A DNA stretch of 64,000 nucleotides from Lycocorax pyrrhopterus obiensis (Eukaryota; Chordata; Aves; Passeriformes; Paradisaeidae), in the NCBI GenBank assembly GCA_014706295.1, contig JACSVZ010000016.1, positions 6,987,168 through 7,051,167 on the forward strand, written 5' to 3'. Of this stretch, positions 27,401 through 40,492 are shown in pieces; the stretch's first letter is position 1, and each line of letters opens with the position of its first letter. The notes below the pieces were generated by a model. It worked only from the letters and a program-made list of their open reading frames with translations. It was not told where the DNA came from and searched no databases. A program made the translations under genes and the position numbers.

Positions 27401-28585
27401 TTGATTTGATTTCCTAGAACCTACAAAGAATATAAGCAAATTTACACCACCCAGGAAGACTCATTCGTTGTCCAGCACTAATTTGACAATCACTGAGGAC
27501 AGCAGAGTAGCACCTACACCTGCAATTAACACAGAGCAGCTAATGAGATACTACAGCTTAACCTACTGATTGATTGTGTCCATTGATTTCAAACACCAGC
27601 CATAGTGCAAATAGTAAATATTGAGAAAAGAAACAAATCAACAGCACATCCTCTAACCTTATTATTTTAATGAAATTAAATAGGAATAGACAATTCAGAA
27701 ATGTTTAGCACCCAATAAGCACTATGAAACATGCCATTTTACTGCTGCTTCAGAGCTTCAGCAGTGAATCAAAGAAAACCCAAATTCTGTGAGCCCTGCA
27801 TTACCAATAGAATTATTTTTAATTTTTCTGTGTTTATTTCTTCATACTGTTGCGTTCACTTCCTTCTATCTCTTTATCTCTCTGAGCTTCTATCCAGCTC
27901 CATGCTGGTTGTTTAGCTGACTGAAGGACAAACAAACAATAGCTTCTATTAACAAATATTGATTTTTCTTAAACTAGGTGCATATTCAACCTTGTGAAAA
28001 CATTACACTAGGTGATATTGTTCACATTAGAAAGTTACCATCTGGGATTAAAAATACTGGAAGAAAGTTCAAAACAAAATTGTTGCATTAGTCACATAAA
28101 TTCGATTGTGCTCTGGTTTATGAATGCTTCAGGTTTTTTCTGCACAACTTCCTATGCAGTAATTTAGCCACAACAGTGGTATTCAAGTAGTTTTGAGAGC
28201 ACAATGCAATTTTTTGAAAACAAGGACTATGAAAATCCCTGCTGAAATAATTGACTTTTCACTGAATATTAAAGAGAATATTTCTTCAAAACAAGTTGGG
28301 GAAAAAAAAATGGAGACTTTCCTTAGGTACAGTGAAATATTTTATTCAAAACACAGTGAAATAATTTTCCACTTCAAAAGCCAATATCTGTTTCCTCATG
28401 CAAATATTTGCTTCTGTCCCCAAGCATTAAGAAAAAGGTGGCAGTGTCCTCCTTAGCATTTAAAGGAAAATGACTGGGGAACTCCTTAGTCTCAACCATC
28501 CCTTTCAGCAATTTATAGGTCAGAGTTCGGCACCACAAACATCTCCTAGAGAATTCCGCGTACACATCTGCTTCCTGATTAATTC
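18471..28585. other. AT-rich non-coding sequence with a GC-richer patch at 26.4-26.7 kb
   Basis: No gene is recognised. The longest open frame is 135 codons on the minus strand (25457-25864), with no known motif. Between about 26,380 and 26,720 the sequence is GC-richer and holds around seven CpGs by eye, above the local background, but no further signal. The AT-rich flanks are typical of a gene-poor vertebrate region. Confidence 0.5.
23409..23446. repeat. A-rich / GAAA simple repeat
   Basis: A run of A with interspersed G, including three GAAA-type units and an A10 tract. It explains the lysine/arginine-rich translation here (plus-strand frame 23320-23706, 128 codons), which should not be read as a basic protein. 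Confidence 0.8.
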
Positions 28586-28631
28586 GTAATATATATCTGT
28601 ATACACCTATAATGTATATTTATATATAAAA
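28586..28631. repeat. TA-rich low-complexity tract
   Basis: Almost pure A/T with alternating TATA steps, broken by a few G and C. It is ordinary low-complexity DNA, easily melted. Confidence 0.7.
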
Positions 28632-28710
28632 CCCCTAAGATACACTTTCAAGAGCTCTCATATCACCTATTTACTCCATTTTCAGAAGCATTATGATATC
28701 TCTCAAGCAA

Positions 28711-28736
28711 ATAGTTAATTAGGTAATAGTTAATTA
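28711..28736 (+). repeat. Pair of identical 11-bp TTAATTA-bearing repeats
   Basis: The 11-mer ATAGTTAATTA occurs twice, at 28711-28721 and 28726-28736, a 15-bp period. Each copy carries TAATTA, the classic palindromic homeodomain binding core. Paired cores at short spacing suit dimeric homeodomain proteins, but such words are frequent in AT-rich DNA, so function is only a possibility. Confidence 0.5.
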
Positions 28737-28782
28737 AATAGCCACTGAACTGAGTGCAATCCAGGGGACATTAAAATGTGCA

Positions 28783-29139
28783 TTGTATGACGATTGTGAT
28801 GGCCACCATGGACTTGGAGTGCTCTGCCATCCCCAGAGGGACCCCCAATACTGTGCACACTTTCTAAAGCCCTGCATGGGCTCCAAGAGATGCTTCTGTT
28901 GCCTCTTCATCCCGGGACTCCTTGCACTTACCCATATCAAGGGAATTAAGCAAAGAGTCACCACTGCTGTCATTCCATGGCTACAAGATGAAGCTTTGTA
29001 CTGCCTCAAAGGGGAAATTGTGTATTGCTGTGGAACAGTCTGTACCTCAGTTACGAAATCGTGTTCTGTAACCCTCATACCTTTAGACCGGGATGGCCTC
29101 CGCATACAGAATTGCACTGACTGCATAAAGTTCACATGA
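28783..29139. other. Patch open on both strands (118 and 138 codons), unassigned
   Basis: A GC-richer interval holds a 118-codon plus-strand frame (28783-29139) and a 138-codon minus-strand frame (28734-29150), the longest in the window. A further plus-strand frame is also open for about 65 codons inside it. The plus frame is cysteine-rich (CFCC and YCC motifs among others) but shows no domain I recognise. The minus frame is equally unfamiliar. I see no convincing splice sites, promoter or poly(A) signal tied to it. It could be a decayed retrocopy or old repeat, or simply a chance gap in stops. I do not call it a gene. Confidence 0.25.
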
Positions 29140-32100
29140 AACCACAGCACGCCTGGCAGATTTGCCTCACCTGAACCAGCACTGAGGAAATATCTTTTCA
29201 GTATTATCAGAAATGAAAAAATAAAATGAAAGTAATCTGCTCCTCTATGGTGGGTTTCTCAAATTCAGATAGGTAAAAGAGGTGAAAGAAATGAAAGACA
29301 CGAATTCACTATTCTTTATAGACTGACACGACTTCATAAACAGCAAGAAATAGGAATATTGAGAAAATTAAAAGTTGATCCAGAGTTAGCAATATAGGGG
29401 GAAAGGCAGAAAAGCAGGGGTTCTCCCTTGACTGCAAAACATACAGGAAGTTTCACCTTCCTTTTCTTTATTTGATGAAGCCGAACTCTCTCAGCTCTCC
29501 ATCCTTCTTGGATGCTCCATTTTAAGCTCCCTCAGTTTATCAGCTGCCTGGACTCACCTCTTTTCTAAGCAGAAGAGGTGCTGGCTGGCAGAGTTCTGAG
29601 GAAATTGAGCCTGTGTGTGGTGGAGAGCTGGCAGTACTGAGTGAAGAGAGCAGAATGACTCACACTGAGTCTTCCTCTAATGAAATCATTGAAATGAGCC
29701 TGGGTTCCCTTTTATTAAACAGGAGAAAATCAATAATGGTTGATCACAATTCCTATCCATTAGGCTGCTTCTAGAATGAACCATCACATGTGAACTTGAA
29801 GTGAGGCAAAGTTAAGAATACCAAATATGTTAATAACAAAACAAAGATTTAGCGCTAAGTTTCAATAAATGGGCATTTCATATCACTGCTGCTTTTTAAT
29901 TGACACTACTGCTACTCCTTTAAGAAGTCTTAAAATGTAGACAGAAATTAGTTGCTAAAAAGAGAGAGGTGGCAGTATATGGATGAATAACGTGTAGTGA
30001 TCACCTTTAAATAAAAATCCACAAGTACATCAATTAACAAAAATCTGGCTCATTCACTTTTCCCGGTATGGATTTGTACAGGTTCTCAACCATCCCCTTT
30101 TCCTTATGCATCCTGATGTAATTAAATTTTGCTCATTACTATTTGAGCATCTGAGGACAGGGAGACATGGTTAGCACTGGTTTATATAGGCCAGAAACAA
30201 TAGATTATGTTCTTTCCTTTCCTTGCTTTTATGGGCTTGTGTTCTGTAGGAGAGATGAAAGCTTACCAGATGGTAAGATTGATAAGTAGCAATCTTAACA
30301 ATATTCAAACATTTCACCTTTGTAACTTTTTTTCCTTTCAGAAATATCTGAATTGACAAGTTCTGAAGGTAGGAGTCAACTAAAGGAGAAGAGTGAAACT
30401 TTCAGAACTCTGCAGAAAGTTAAATTCAAGTGAAGTGTGTGACAGCTCCCCATGTTGTCCTACTCGTAGGGCTACAGACAGAAAGAGAGAAAATAGTCTC
30501 AGATCTCACAGAATCAACTGCCCACACACACACAGACTCATCTGTAGCTTTCTCTCAAAAAATATGACCAAAGGTTTAACACATAAATATAGAACAGGAG
30601 GAGACGGCTTAATCCAACCACATGAGCACTTTGCTGAAGGAATGGCAGAAGCAGAAATGTAATGATGTGATGAGATTGCTCACCTCAGTAGGAGGTGTCT
30701 CCCGCAAGTGATAAAGTTGAATTTAATCTGAAAAGATTTTTTAGTATTCTCCTGCACTCCTTCCTGACTTTCTTCCAGAATGATATTCCTGAGGCATTAC
30801 CATACATAATGTATAAATGATCTCTGCTTAGTATTACATTTATTGCAATGTGAAGTATTTTAAAAGTTCATCATGTGCTTCTTCATGGTGACATACTGGG
30901 ACAAATTTTGAAATATAGGCCCCCTAGGTGACTCTAGAAGAACTTCTGTTGTGCATACAGATGAATGCTTAGGGGAAGTAGTCAAAATAACCTAAATCTT
31001 CACAAAAGGAGACAAACTTTATTTTTATCTTGTTGATAGGCTCGAGTTGCAATACTTGCATCTGTCCCTTTCATGTTATGGCATTTAAAACCCAATCCTA
31101 GAGAAAGGATTTTGAAGAAAATTTGATTATGAACATTTTCTCAGGATAGTTTTGAATCTTAATAAAATTTCTGTCCAAATTATGTTGGGAAAGTTTTCCA
31201 GCTTTCAGAGTGGACCTACTTTCAATTGATCATTTAGTATTCTGATACGATATAAACCCAGAAAGATTCATTTTGATTTCAATCCTTGGTTGAAACAAGA
31301 AATTTAAAGTACAATGCGTAAGACAGCAGCTATTTAAATTTTTCTTTTCTTAACAACAACAAAATTTTAAAAAAAACTCCAAAAATGAAAACGCAAGCCA
31401 AAACAAATTAGAATAAAAGTAATAATGCCTTGATAAGCACAGCCTCTAAAATACAAATGATTCTCATGCATTTAGGAGAATGCTTATTGCTAAAGCTTTT
31501 CTCATGAGCCTTATGGCTCACTACCAACACTGCTATTGAAAATTTTGGCCTCCCAATAAAACAGCAAACCCCTATCACTGGAGAAAATTTCCCAGCACAA
31601 CACACTTTAGGGATGCGACTGCTGCTTGCATTAATAAAGCACTTGCATCTGACATTCTTTTCATCTCCCCAAAACCAATTTCTAATTTATTTTTGTGTAC
31701 AGTGAAGATTCAGTCATAGTGGGGCATGAACTTATTATGTGGAAACACACACAGATACTCTCACTCAGCACAACTCCCTCTGATGTAAGTGAAAGCTTTG
31801 ACCAAGTGAGAAGTAAGAGCAAAACTATTAGCTGTTACATTTTTCAGTTTATATTCTGGATCCCACAATAAGATACTCCATCTTTCCAAGAGACATGGGG
31901 GCTAAGGAGACTTTTGAACAAGGTACTTCAGCTGAAACAGAACATTTGGAAGAGACTGCCCAGACTATTAAGTTCTCTGTACCCTCACAATCAATTACAT
32001 TCTGCAATCTCTTTCTTAAACTGATCAAGCTCCTCTTAAAAATTAGCTGGGCTTTTTTCTCCGTAATAAAAGGCTGCTCTAGAACCTCGTTTTTGTGATG

Positions 32101-35100
32101 ATTAAAACCCATGTTTTGATTTCCAGCCTCACCCTACTCTTGGAAAGTTTGCATATAATTATTCCTCAGCTAAAGCACTTGCTTAGTGTTACTGTACTAT
32201 TTGCCACTACAAGTTTCATTTTCTCCTACAAATTACTTCATCTTTCCAGATCTGCCTGCTACAGTAGTTTGATTACTCTGTACTTTACTTTTTAAAGATA
32301 TTTCTAAGGAAGTAGCAACACTTCTTTTGTCTACATCACAAATTTGAGGTTTTTCAGGCTTAAGGAAAGAATATTGATAGGGAAGGTAACAGTTCCCACC
32401 TGTTTGAAAGCTACTGCAGGAACACAGGTAAGAAATTGTCCTCCCCTATCCACAGGGAAAGGGACAACACAGAATGGGTTTATGGAGGAAAGAGCCTTTA
32501 GGTCAGATCCCAGAAAAACCTTCCAGCTGAGCCACTGGACTTGATTGCTGCATCTCCTTTGCTATGGGTTTTGGTATGAAGTTAGACAAGAGTCAGTCAG
32601 GGATTTACTGGGTGCAGCTGCCCACAGGCAGAGGGGCAGCCCAAGAGATGCTCTCCAGGTCACTCTCCATGCTTTCTGCTGGAGTAAATCCAACTGTTCC
32701 AAGGGGGAGATTTATTATATAGCAAGCTGGAACTGATAGTGGCCATGCAGACCTGGTAATTTTTCATGACAATGAAGAGATAATGGAAGTATCTCCAGGA
32801 TCAATGTCTTCTTTCTCAAGAAGCAGCACTGAATGTCTGTCTTTTAAGATTCTTCTCTTTAGAGGCAGTAATAAAAAATTCCATGGACTTTACTGCATAT
32901 TCCTTTTTTAGGAATTAAGCCATGAGAATTCCCTTATTTTCAAGGGCCCTTTAACCACAGCTCCTTATCATTTTCCTCTCCTTCAAAAAAGCCTGCAACA
33001 GCATAATGTACTGCCCTGTTCTTAATTAGGAAAGTTACTTAAAGGCTAATAAGCACACCTAACCCCCAAATATTGATTGGAGAAACATTATTCTATTTTT
33101 TTAAAGTGATAAACTCAAGTTATTTTTAAGTAAAGTAAGCATCTGAAAATTAACAGTGTTGTGTACACAATGTCATTACTTCTAGTAAGAAGTCAAACTG
33201 AATGAAATAGGAGATGCCTTGAACAACTTTATCAGGATTGTGATCCTTTTGTGCTCAGTTTAATACAAAAATGTGGGGTCGGTTCCTCCTCTGTGGTCGA
33301 GTAATTGCAGAACAGACAAGAAGACTGTACCCAGAAAAAAAAAAAATGCAAGTTTGATGAAGTCACCTACATCTAAAATTACATCTCTGTAAACCACTTT
33401 TAACATGGAAAAGCAAAACAAAACCAATGTGGATTGCTATGCAGAGTGCATCTTTGGAAGTTATGCCATTCAGCTGTTACTCCAAGAAATAGTATTTGGA
33501 AGCCAAAATCAAACAGTAAATCACAGAGCAAACTCAGGCACAAATCATTTGGATATAAAAATTATCTCACAAGTTAATAAATGCACACACATTGTGTAAA
33601 GACAGGGATTAAACTAGAAATCCCTTAGCAGAAAGGGTTTGGCTTTCCAGCACTCTTGAAGCTTCAGTGCAGAACAGATAAAGAGGAAGTTTTTATTAGG
33701 AAAAGAAACAACCTGGAAGTGTTTCCCTGAAGAAGGCATTGTGGCCTAGCAGCTGCCATGTCCTACCAACCTCCAGGTGCCTGCTTTAAAAGTCAGTTCT
33801 TTGGGTGCTGAATTGCCCCATCATGCACAGAGGACAAGGAACACCAGGACACTAACTCCCTTTGCACAAGCTGGTGTCCCATGGAAGGAACTGCTTCCCA
33901 AATAAGGAATCAGCAAACAACAAGGATGACAAAACACAACCTATCGTTGCCTTCTTTCCATCACGACTAAATAAACTGAAAACCATATTCCCATTGACAG
34001 CAGAATTTTGACAACTGCAGTTGAGACTGATGAGATGAATTAAATGCAAAGATATTCTTCGGTGTGCTTGGCTTCAAAGGCACCACTTCATTTTAAGCAC
34101 CAGGGATTGCCAATTACTCCTGCTTGAAGCACTCTGTCCTCCTGCCTTCCACAGCACTGGAGGGAGATTTCGCCTTGCACAGAGTTCTCACTACATATTT
34201 TAAAAGTTAGTAATCCCTACTGGCCAACATCTTTCAGCTCACTGTCTCAGGAAATTCTGCATACTGTAAAAGCATCATGGCTTGTGACAGAACCACTCAG
34301 CACTGCTTCTTGTCTCTCTCCCTACGACAATTTGGCTCATGCTATTCCCCTGACCTGATTGCTTCCTTTCTGTAGCAGCTAAGTATCCCCAAAAGCAAAT
34401 GACATTTTACACCTCATATGTTTCCACCAGCCAGGGAAATATGAGCTGCAAAGGAAAATAACACGAACACCAAATGCCACATGGGACAGAGAGCCCACTG
34501 AAATGACAGGATCAGTCAGCATCACAGCCTGGTCTGTGGGATCTGCTTCCACCCATCAGCCCTGGCAGCAGAGACCACGTTGTTCTCTTTTCTTTGTAGC
34601 AACAAACAGTTTACCATTCGCCCTGAGTGATCAGTTTCCACGGTGAATGCCACCTATGTTTCTGGAACAACGTACACTTTTTAAAATACCCTTGCTGCAC
34701 ACATACTGTGTGATTACCCCAGTACTCACTGGAAAATGGGAGAAAGGCTGTTACACTGAAGAAAACAGCAACACCCAGGTGGGGAACCAGCTCTTCCTGG
34801 AATTCAAGTGCAACTGTTGAGAATAATGTACAAATGGCTATTTTTTTACCGGGAACATGTTAAATCTAAGTTCTTCCCAACTTCATTCCAACAGTTATGG
34901 ATTCATTTGCTGTGCTCTTTTGCATTTTCTGACAGAGAAATGATGTATTTGAAATGGAATGCCTCATGTATTCTGTAGATTAACATTGTGAGCAGCACTG
35001 CTTTGACCTTTTCAGCAGGCTGTAATTTCATTTGCTGCCAGGGCTATTTAGGTTGTTCTCTTCTGTCTCAGGTTCTCTAAACTGCAAGTAACAGACAAGA

Positions 35101-35527
35101 ATGGCCAACCAACCAACCAAAATCTAAAACTAAGTTTCAAAGTACAACAAAAAAGATGATTACACCTCACAACACCAGGTTGAAATGATGTTTCACCCTG
35201 GCATTGCCGTTGATTCTGAACACTGTGACTAGTACCAGCTGAATCCATTCATCCAGCCAAACCTGCAAGGACAATGAGATCCAAAGCACAGCTAACCTAT
35301 TTCAGCTACAACTAAACCCATTTCAGCTAAATGGCTAAAACACTGTCAGCCTCCACTTTAGAATACTAAAATGTCTCTAGGAAGAGTCACTACTTTGTCT
35401 CTTCTTGGGTTTAGGGTCTTTCCCTCTTTCAAATGACTCACGATGGAATCTGTCCATAGTACTGACTGAATTTCTTTTACAGAGCAGTAAAGTTCATATT
35501 AAAACAGCAGAGATGCCTTGATATAAA

Positions 35528-35561
35528 GAAAAAAAAAACCCAAACAAAACAAAAAAAAAAA
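35528..35561. repeat. A-rich tract with AAAC units
   Basis: Runs of eight to eleven A interrupted by CCC and by C-containing AAAC units. It is low-complexity sequence with no sign that it is the tail of a recognisable retrocopy. Confidence 0.7.
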
Positions 35562-38548
35562 TCCAACACAAAACCATAAATACTGTCTAAATGTATGTAT
35601 TTATGAAAATTAATGAACCTGAAGATACATGAGTATAGACCCATCATTTGTGATCTGGTCTTTAGATTGGTGATATTTTTTAAACAGATTTCTTATTAAA
35701 AACAACATCTTTGATATTTCTGGAGTATTAGCTTTGCCCTTCCTTTCCACTGAATAGATTATTTTACCTTTTCACCTTTAAGCACATTAACAACTCTATC
35801 ATTCTATCTCCACTCTCTCTAAAGTGTATAATTTTAACACCGTTGTATAAGACAAGCACACAATTTCTTACATTGTTAAATGCACGGATGTTTATTCATT
35901 CTATGCACCGCAGCAGTTGCTCATTTATTATTTTAGAAAAGGACTATTCTTTCTGTGTAAGATAAAGGCCAAAAAGGTAGCATAAAACATCATGGCTCTC
36001 TAGACAGCAGCTGCTTGATTCAGTACATCTGCATTTAGAAATATTAAATTGAACACAGGCAGTTCAATGCCTTCAGTTCCTATCCTACCTTTAAAGCAAG
36101 GCTCAATACATCACTTCTCCATGGAGTAAGGAAAGGTATAAGCTGAGAATAACTGGAAAAATATATTTATTAAAGAATGTTCACTCTTTCTGTGGAACAT
36201 AACTCAAATAAGTCATTACACCTTGTCATCCCTTCTTGCACCATTTACATCTGGTATGATTTTACAGCTCTTTACTGTGCAGGTACTGTCAGCACCTCTG
36301 TAGTACAGGACAAATACACAAGTGTTCTGCAGACAATGCAGAAGATAGCAAAGAGGGGCCTTGAGCCAGACAGGAAGTGCCTCTAGAAGCTAGAAGGAGC
36401 AATAAGCAGAGCAAGAGAAAGACGGAGGGGGACACTCAAAACTGGCCAAGCCGGGATATCTATTTGTTAGCAGATGGCAGAGAATCTGAAAGGACTTGAA
36501 GGGCTGAAAACCTCTTTTATTCATTCCTAAGTGTATCACAGCATTCTCTATATTTACCAAAGTGCTCCCTTTAGCCACAGTCCTCTCATAATCACCACTT
36601 CACACAGAGGTAAAGAGGAAAATGGGAAGGAACTATTTAAATTTTCAGCACCGAAAAAAGTGCCCAATCTTCTGACAAGCAAGTAGGTTCCAACAACTCT
36701 CCTGTCACAGGTACAGTTATTCCTTGGTAACTTTCTGTTTGCTTATTCAATAGAATTATTTATGTCTGATAGAGGTTCATTGGGAGCTCCTGGAACAAGT
36801 AGCAAATTTGTGCCAGACTGCCCTACAGAAAAAGTGCTCTTGGAGTCATCCAATTCATGTGCTTAATGAGGCTGTGGTAAATAAGGGGAGAGGAAAGGAG
36901 CCAGAATTTTTGCAGTTGGCAAACTGATTTTTATGTTTGTGCTTTTGTGGGGTTTGTGCTTGTTGGACTTTTTTCAACATTTGCTGAAACTTTCCAGAAC
37001 ATGCCAATGCTTATAGCAGTTTTTCAAAGTACAGCTTTGGGTTTGGTCCCTGCATAACTTTTATTTTTCTCTGCTAATGCAGGCTGTCCCATAGGCAGAT
37101 CATATGGTTTTCTAGAGCACAGATGGGAAGAATAATCATTCCTGTTGAGAAGAATCTGTGTTGGGTTTTTTATTTTAGAAAACTGGAAACAAAGGATTTT
37201 ATGTAATCTTACTGCTATCATATAGTAAGATCATTGAAAAAGTCTATTAATTTTAATTAATAATTCAGGGCAATACTTATCATCTGGGTTTTTTTCCAGA
37301 TGAGAAACTACCCCTCAGTCATGCCCCTCCTGGAACAGCCCTCAGAGCCGTCCTGAACAGAAAGTGGCAATGGATGAACTGTCTTCATGACCACTGCTGT
37401 GATGGAACACAGTGTAGTTGTTTGGTTTGAAACATCTATAACGTACTTACTGTGTCTCTACACACAGACACAGTGCAGGAAACCCAGTCCAGGATGCAGC
37501 ACCTGTCAGTTATCTGAGGCATAAACTGACTAAGCCCAGCTCCATCTCTCTGTCTCTAGCCTCTTGTACGAGTTGGCTAAAACACTAATGTGAACTCTTC
37601 TTGTTTTCATCCTGTTAACAGGTCAGTGTCTCTGTATTTGAACTTGTTTTCACCACCTAATGCAGAGCTGAAATCCTGATTCCATCAGGAGCCACCAAAA
37701 TGTTCACCCCAAACTGTAATGGGGATGGAATACCAGCGAGATAACCATATAATGAAAAGGTTTTACTTCTAGATGGAGTCCAGAGGGGAACAGTATGATC
37801 TTCCATAATTAGAATTTCTTTGATCCAAGTATTTTTTGCAGCTCTCCTGAGACTGATCTATCTTCTCAAGAGCAGTCTAAATGCTATACTAGGACTTACA
37901 TAAAATGTATTTAAATTGCAATAAGTGCTACCTCATATTTTTCACTGGCTGTGCTCTGTGCTGCTTAAGCATCTCTGCTGCCCACTTGCACTGTTCACAC
38001 CAAGTAACTTCAGGTTCTGTCATTTCCTCCTGGTAATCAGATACTGCTTTGAAGGGTGAGCCATAACGATGACAGCACCTCCTGCAGCGCTCTGCAAGCG
38101 CTTCTGGTGCTCACCGAGACACTGGTCTGACTGTTCAACTCCAATCTAACTCCTAAAGACCTCCTCCAATGTTAAAAACCTGAATACTAATTTGTTCACA
38201 GACACTAAGAGCCTTAGATGTAAATTACCTCAACTGAAGTCACAAAAGTTCACCAGTTCTGGAAATTGGGTTCAGCTTCTTATTAGCCAGCGTGTAACAG
38301 ATTAATGCATTAAGGTGACAGAGCCAGGTTTTGCTGCTCTCAGTAAAACTGGTAGCAAATAACAAATCAAGCTGCCTTCCTAGGATACAGTGTTAATTAC
38401 CCTGTGCTGGACATCAAGTACCCAAACTCTACATAATGATGTGACTGTAGGCAACACAGCAGCTGGATACAGATGTAACCTGGAGTATGAAACTGGTGAG
38501 AAGACAGTGTGTTCTGTACATCGATTTGCTGGACTAGCAAACCAGACT

Positions 38549-38563
38549 GGGGGGGGGGGGGGG
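38549..38563 (+). repeat. G15 homopolymer
   Basis: Fifteen consecutive G on the plus strand. Such runs are rare in vertebrate DNA, can fold into quadruplexes and are prone to slippage in replication and to length error in sequencing. The exact length should be treated as uncertain. Confidence 0.85.
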
Positions 38564-39986
38564 AACCAACAAAAAACCTCCTTTATGAGTTACTAAGAAG
38601 TCTTGAAAAACTCTGTCTTTTAACAGATGTAAAGGAAACTTTGGGCTACACATCTCTCCCAAGAACTACATCTATCTTGACAAAGCCCTACACAGTTTTA
38701 CTTTAAACCCATATGGACTAACAAAATAATATGGCCTATTTCTGTGGAAAAGGGTGTGTAAAGAAAGAAAAGAATGAACTTTCATTTGCCACACCAGCTT
38801 GAGTTTCCATACTATATAATAAAACAACAATTCAAGTTGCAAAGAGCAAGATCTCAAAACTGCTTCTCTTATTTTTGTCTAAAGAAATCTTGAGTGAAAA
38901 AGGAAGGATCAGCCAGTAAATAACTGTGATGTGCCAAGCTATGTGGAAAATAAACACAGAAGTAACATTAGATATTTTTAAAATGTGTCAGTTCAGAGAA
39001 GGAGTGGCACAATTTGCACTACCATTGGTAATGTGACATTGGTGAGCATGGCCTGTTCCTGAAGACAATTGAGAACCCTCAGAACAAAACAACCAGGTTT
39101 TGAGATGGTTATAATACTTCAAAACATCCCAAGAGACTCTCCCTGCTACACCAGAAGTGACGTACTTCACAGGGTGTTGAGTCCTCTTGGGGATTCGTAT
39201 CGGTGTTCCTATTGCTACTTCTGTAAATATTTACCCGTGTTACCTATGGGGATAGCACTGCCAAAAATCTATGCAACATTGTGAAATTATAAACACAGTA
39301 AATTAAAAAATGAGAAACAAGCCCTTTTCTACCTTTCTAAAAATCAGCAAGTTACATTAGAGTCTGAGTGCCCTGAACCGCTGTCCCTGGCAGAGGAAAC
39401 TACAGCAACCCTTGTCAGTGCGATCCAAACACGGGTGATGCTATGGAGGAATGGGCAACAACTTCGGTTTGCTGCAATTATCAGCTCCCTGTTTTCAAGG
39501 TGATAGAGGGAAAAGTTGGACAAAACTTCTGCTTTCCCCTCAAATACTGCACTATCTCTGAAGAGGTGGATAGACTCCAGGTCTGAAGTAGGGTAATGTC
39601 TCTCTGTGGTTGCTCTTGTGTATTTTATTTTTCACCAGAAGATAATGGCAGGCAGTGCACATAGCACTGTTTTAAGGTAATGAAGACACAGCTCAGGACC
39701 CAGCATTCTGGGCAGAAGTCAGTAATGCTGCAACAGCTGCTGCAGAATGCAGTACAGACTTACTGGGGCTCTGCCAATGGAACCGTGGGATTTGCTCCTG
39801 CCTGTGCAACTGGATTTACTTCCCACAAAACACTACAAATGGTACAGGTGCAGAGGGAATCACAGCCTTAGAGCAGAAAGTGGTGGCGGTGGAGAGGGAG
39901 GAGAGAATGACACATTCTTGTGATGTTTGAAGTTATTGATGGGTTCTGATTGCACAGCCAAAGGAATTTTTCCCCTTCTACTTAAG

Positions 39987-40486
39987 TGTTGTGGCCTGAC
40001 GCTGGCTGGATGCCAGGCACCCACAAAAGCTTCTTGCTTGCCCTCCTCTGAGTCTGGACAGAGGAGACAAAATATAATGAAGGGTTCACAGGTTGAGATA
40101 AGGACTGGGAGAAAACACTCATCAATTATCATCAAGGGCAAAACCAGGCCCAACTTAGAGATATAAAGTGAATTTATTACCAACAAAATCAGAGCAGGAT
40201 AACACGAATTAAAATAAGCCCTTAAAAACGCCCTTACCCCTCCACTCCCTCCCTCCTTCCCACCGAGTGCAGAGAGACAGGGAATGGGGGTTATGGTCAG
40301 TTCATCACCCGTGGTTTTTCCTGCTGCTCAAGGAGAGGAGCCCCTCCCCTGCTGCACTGTGCTTCCCACAGAAGCCCCCTCTGAGGCCCCCGCACTCCCA
40401 AAAACCAGGCCATGCAAAACCAATACAATAAAAAAAACCCCTAAACAAACAAGCTAAATCCAAGAGTCCAAATAAATGAGAAAACA
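39987..40486 (-). mobile_element. Solo LTR of an avian endogenous retrovirus (probably ERVK-like)
   Basis: The element is 500 bp, starts with TG at 39987 and ends with CA at 40485-40486, the canonical LTR ends. It is flanked by CTTAAG (39981-39986) and ATTAAG (40487-40492), a 6-bp duplication with one mismatch. Six-base duplications are typical of class II (ERVK-type) integration. An ERVL assignment, with a 5-bp TTAAG duplication, is possible if the boundary is shifted by one base. The interior matches, from memory, a common bird LTR: 'tggtcagttcatcac' near 40294-40308, 'gaggagcccctcccctgctg', and 'cccaaaaaccaggccatgca'. An AATAAA signal lies on the minus strand (complement of 40173-40178) about 185 bp before the 3' end, which supports minus orientation with U3 on the right. 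No gag, pol or env remains on either side, so internal sequence was lost by LTR-LTR recombination. The GC-rich middle seems shorter than in copies I remember. Confidence 0.85.
40173..40178 (-). terminator. LTR polyadenylation signal AATAAA
   Basis: The minus strand reads GGTAATAAATTC inside the LTR. It is followed by about 185 bp of probable R/U5 sequence to the LTR end. In retroviral LTRs this signal ends the viral transcript. In a solo LTR it could terminate a minus-strand host transcript. Use in vivo cannot be judged from sequence. Confidence 0.5.
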
Positions 40487-40492
40487 ATTAAG

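Larger units (their letters stand above)
29151..39980. other. Long AT-rich non-coding stretch, no gene seen
   Basis: About 10.8 kb without a recognisable gene, exon, RNA gene or dispersed repeat. Minor elements are a (CA)6 run at 30,523-30,534, an A12 tract at 33,335-33,346, an A-rich block at 35,528-35,561 and the G15 tract listed separately. The longest frames are about 70 codons apart from a 63-codon one near the LTR, all unremarkable. Confidence 0.55.
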
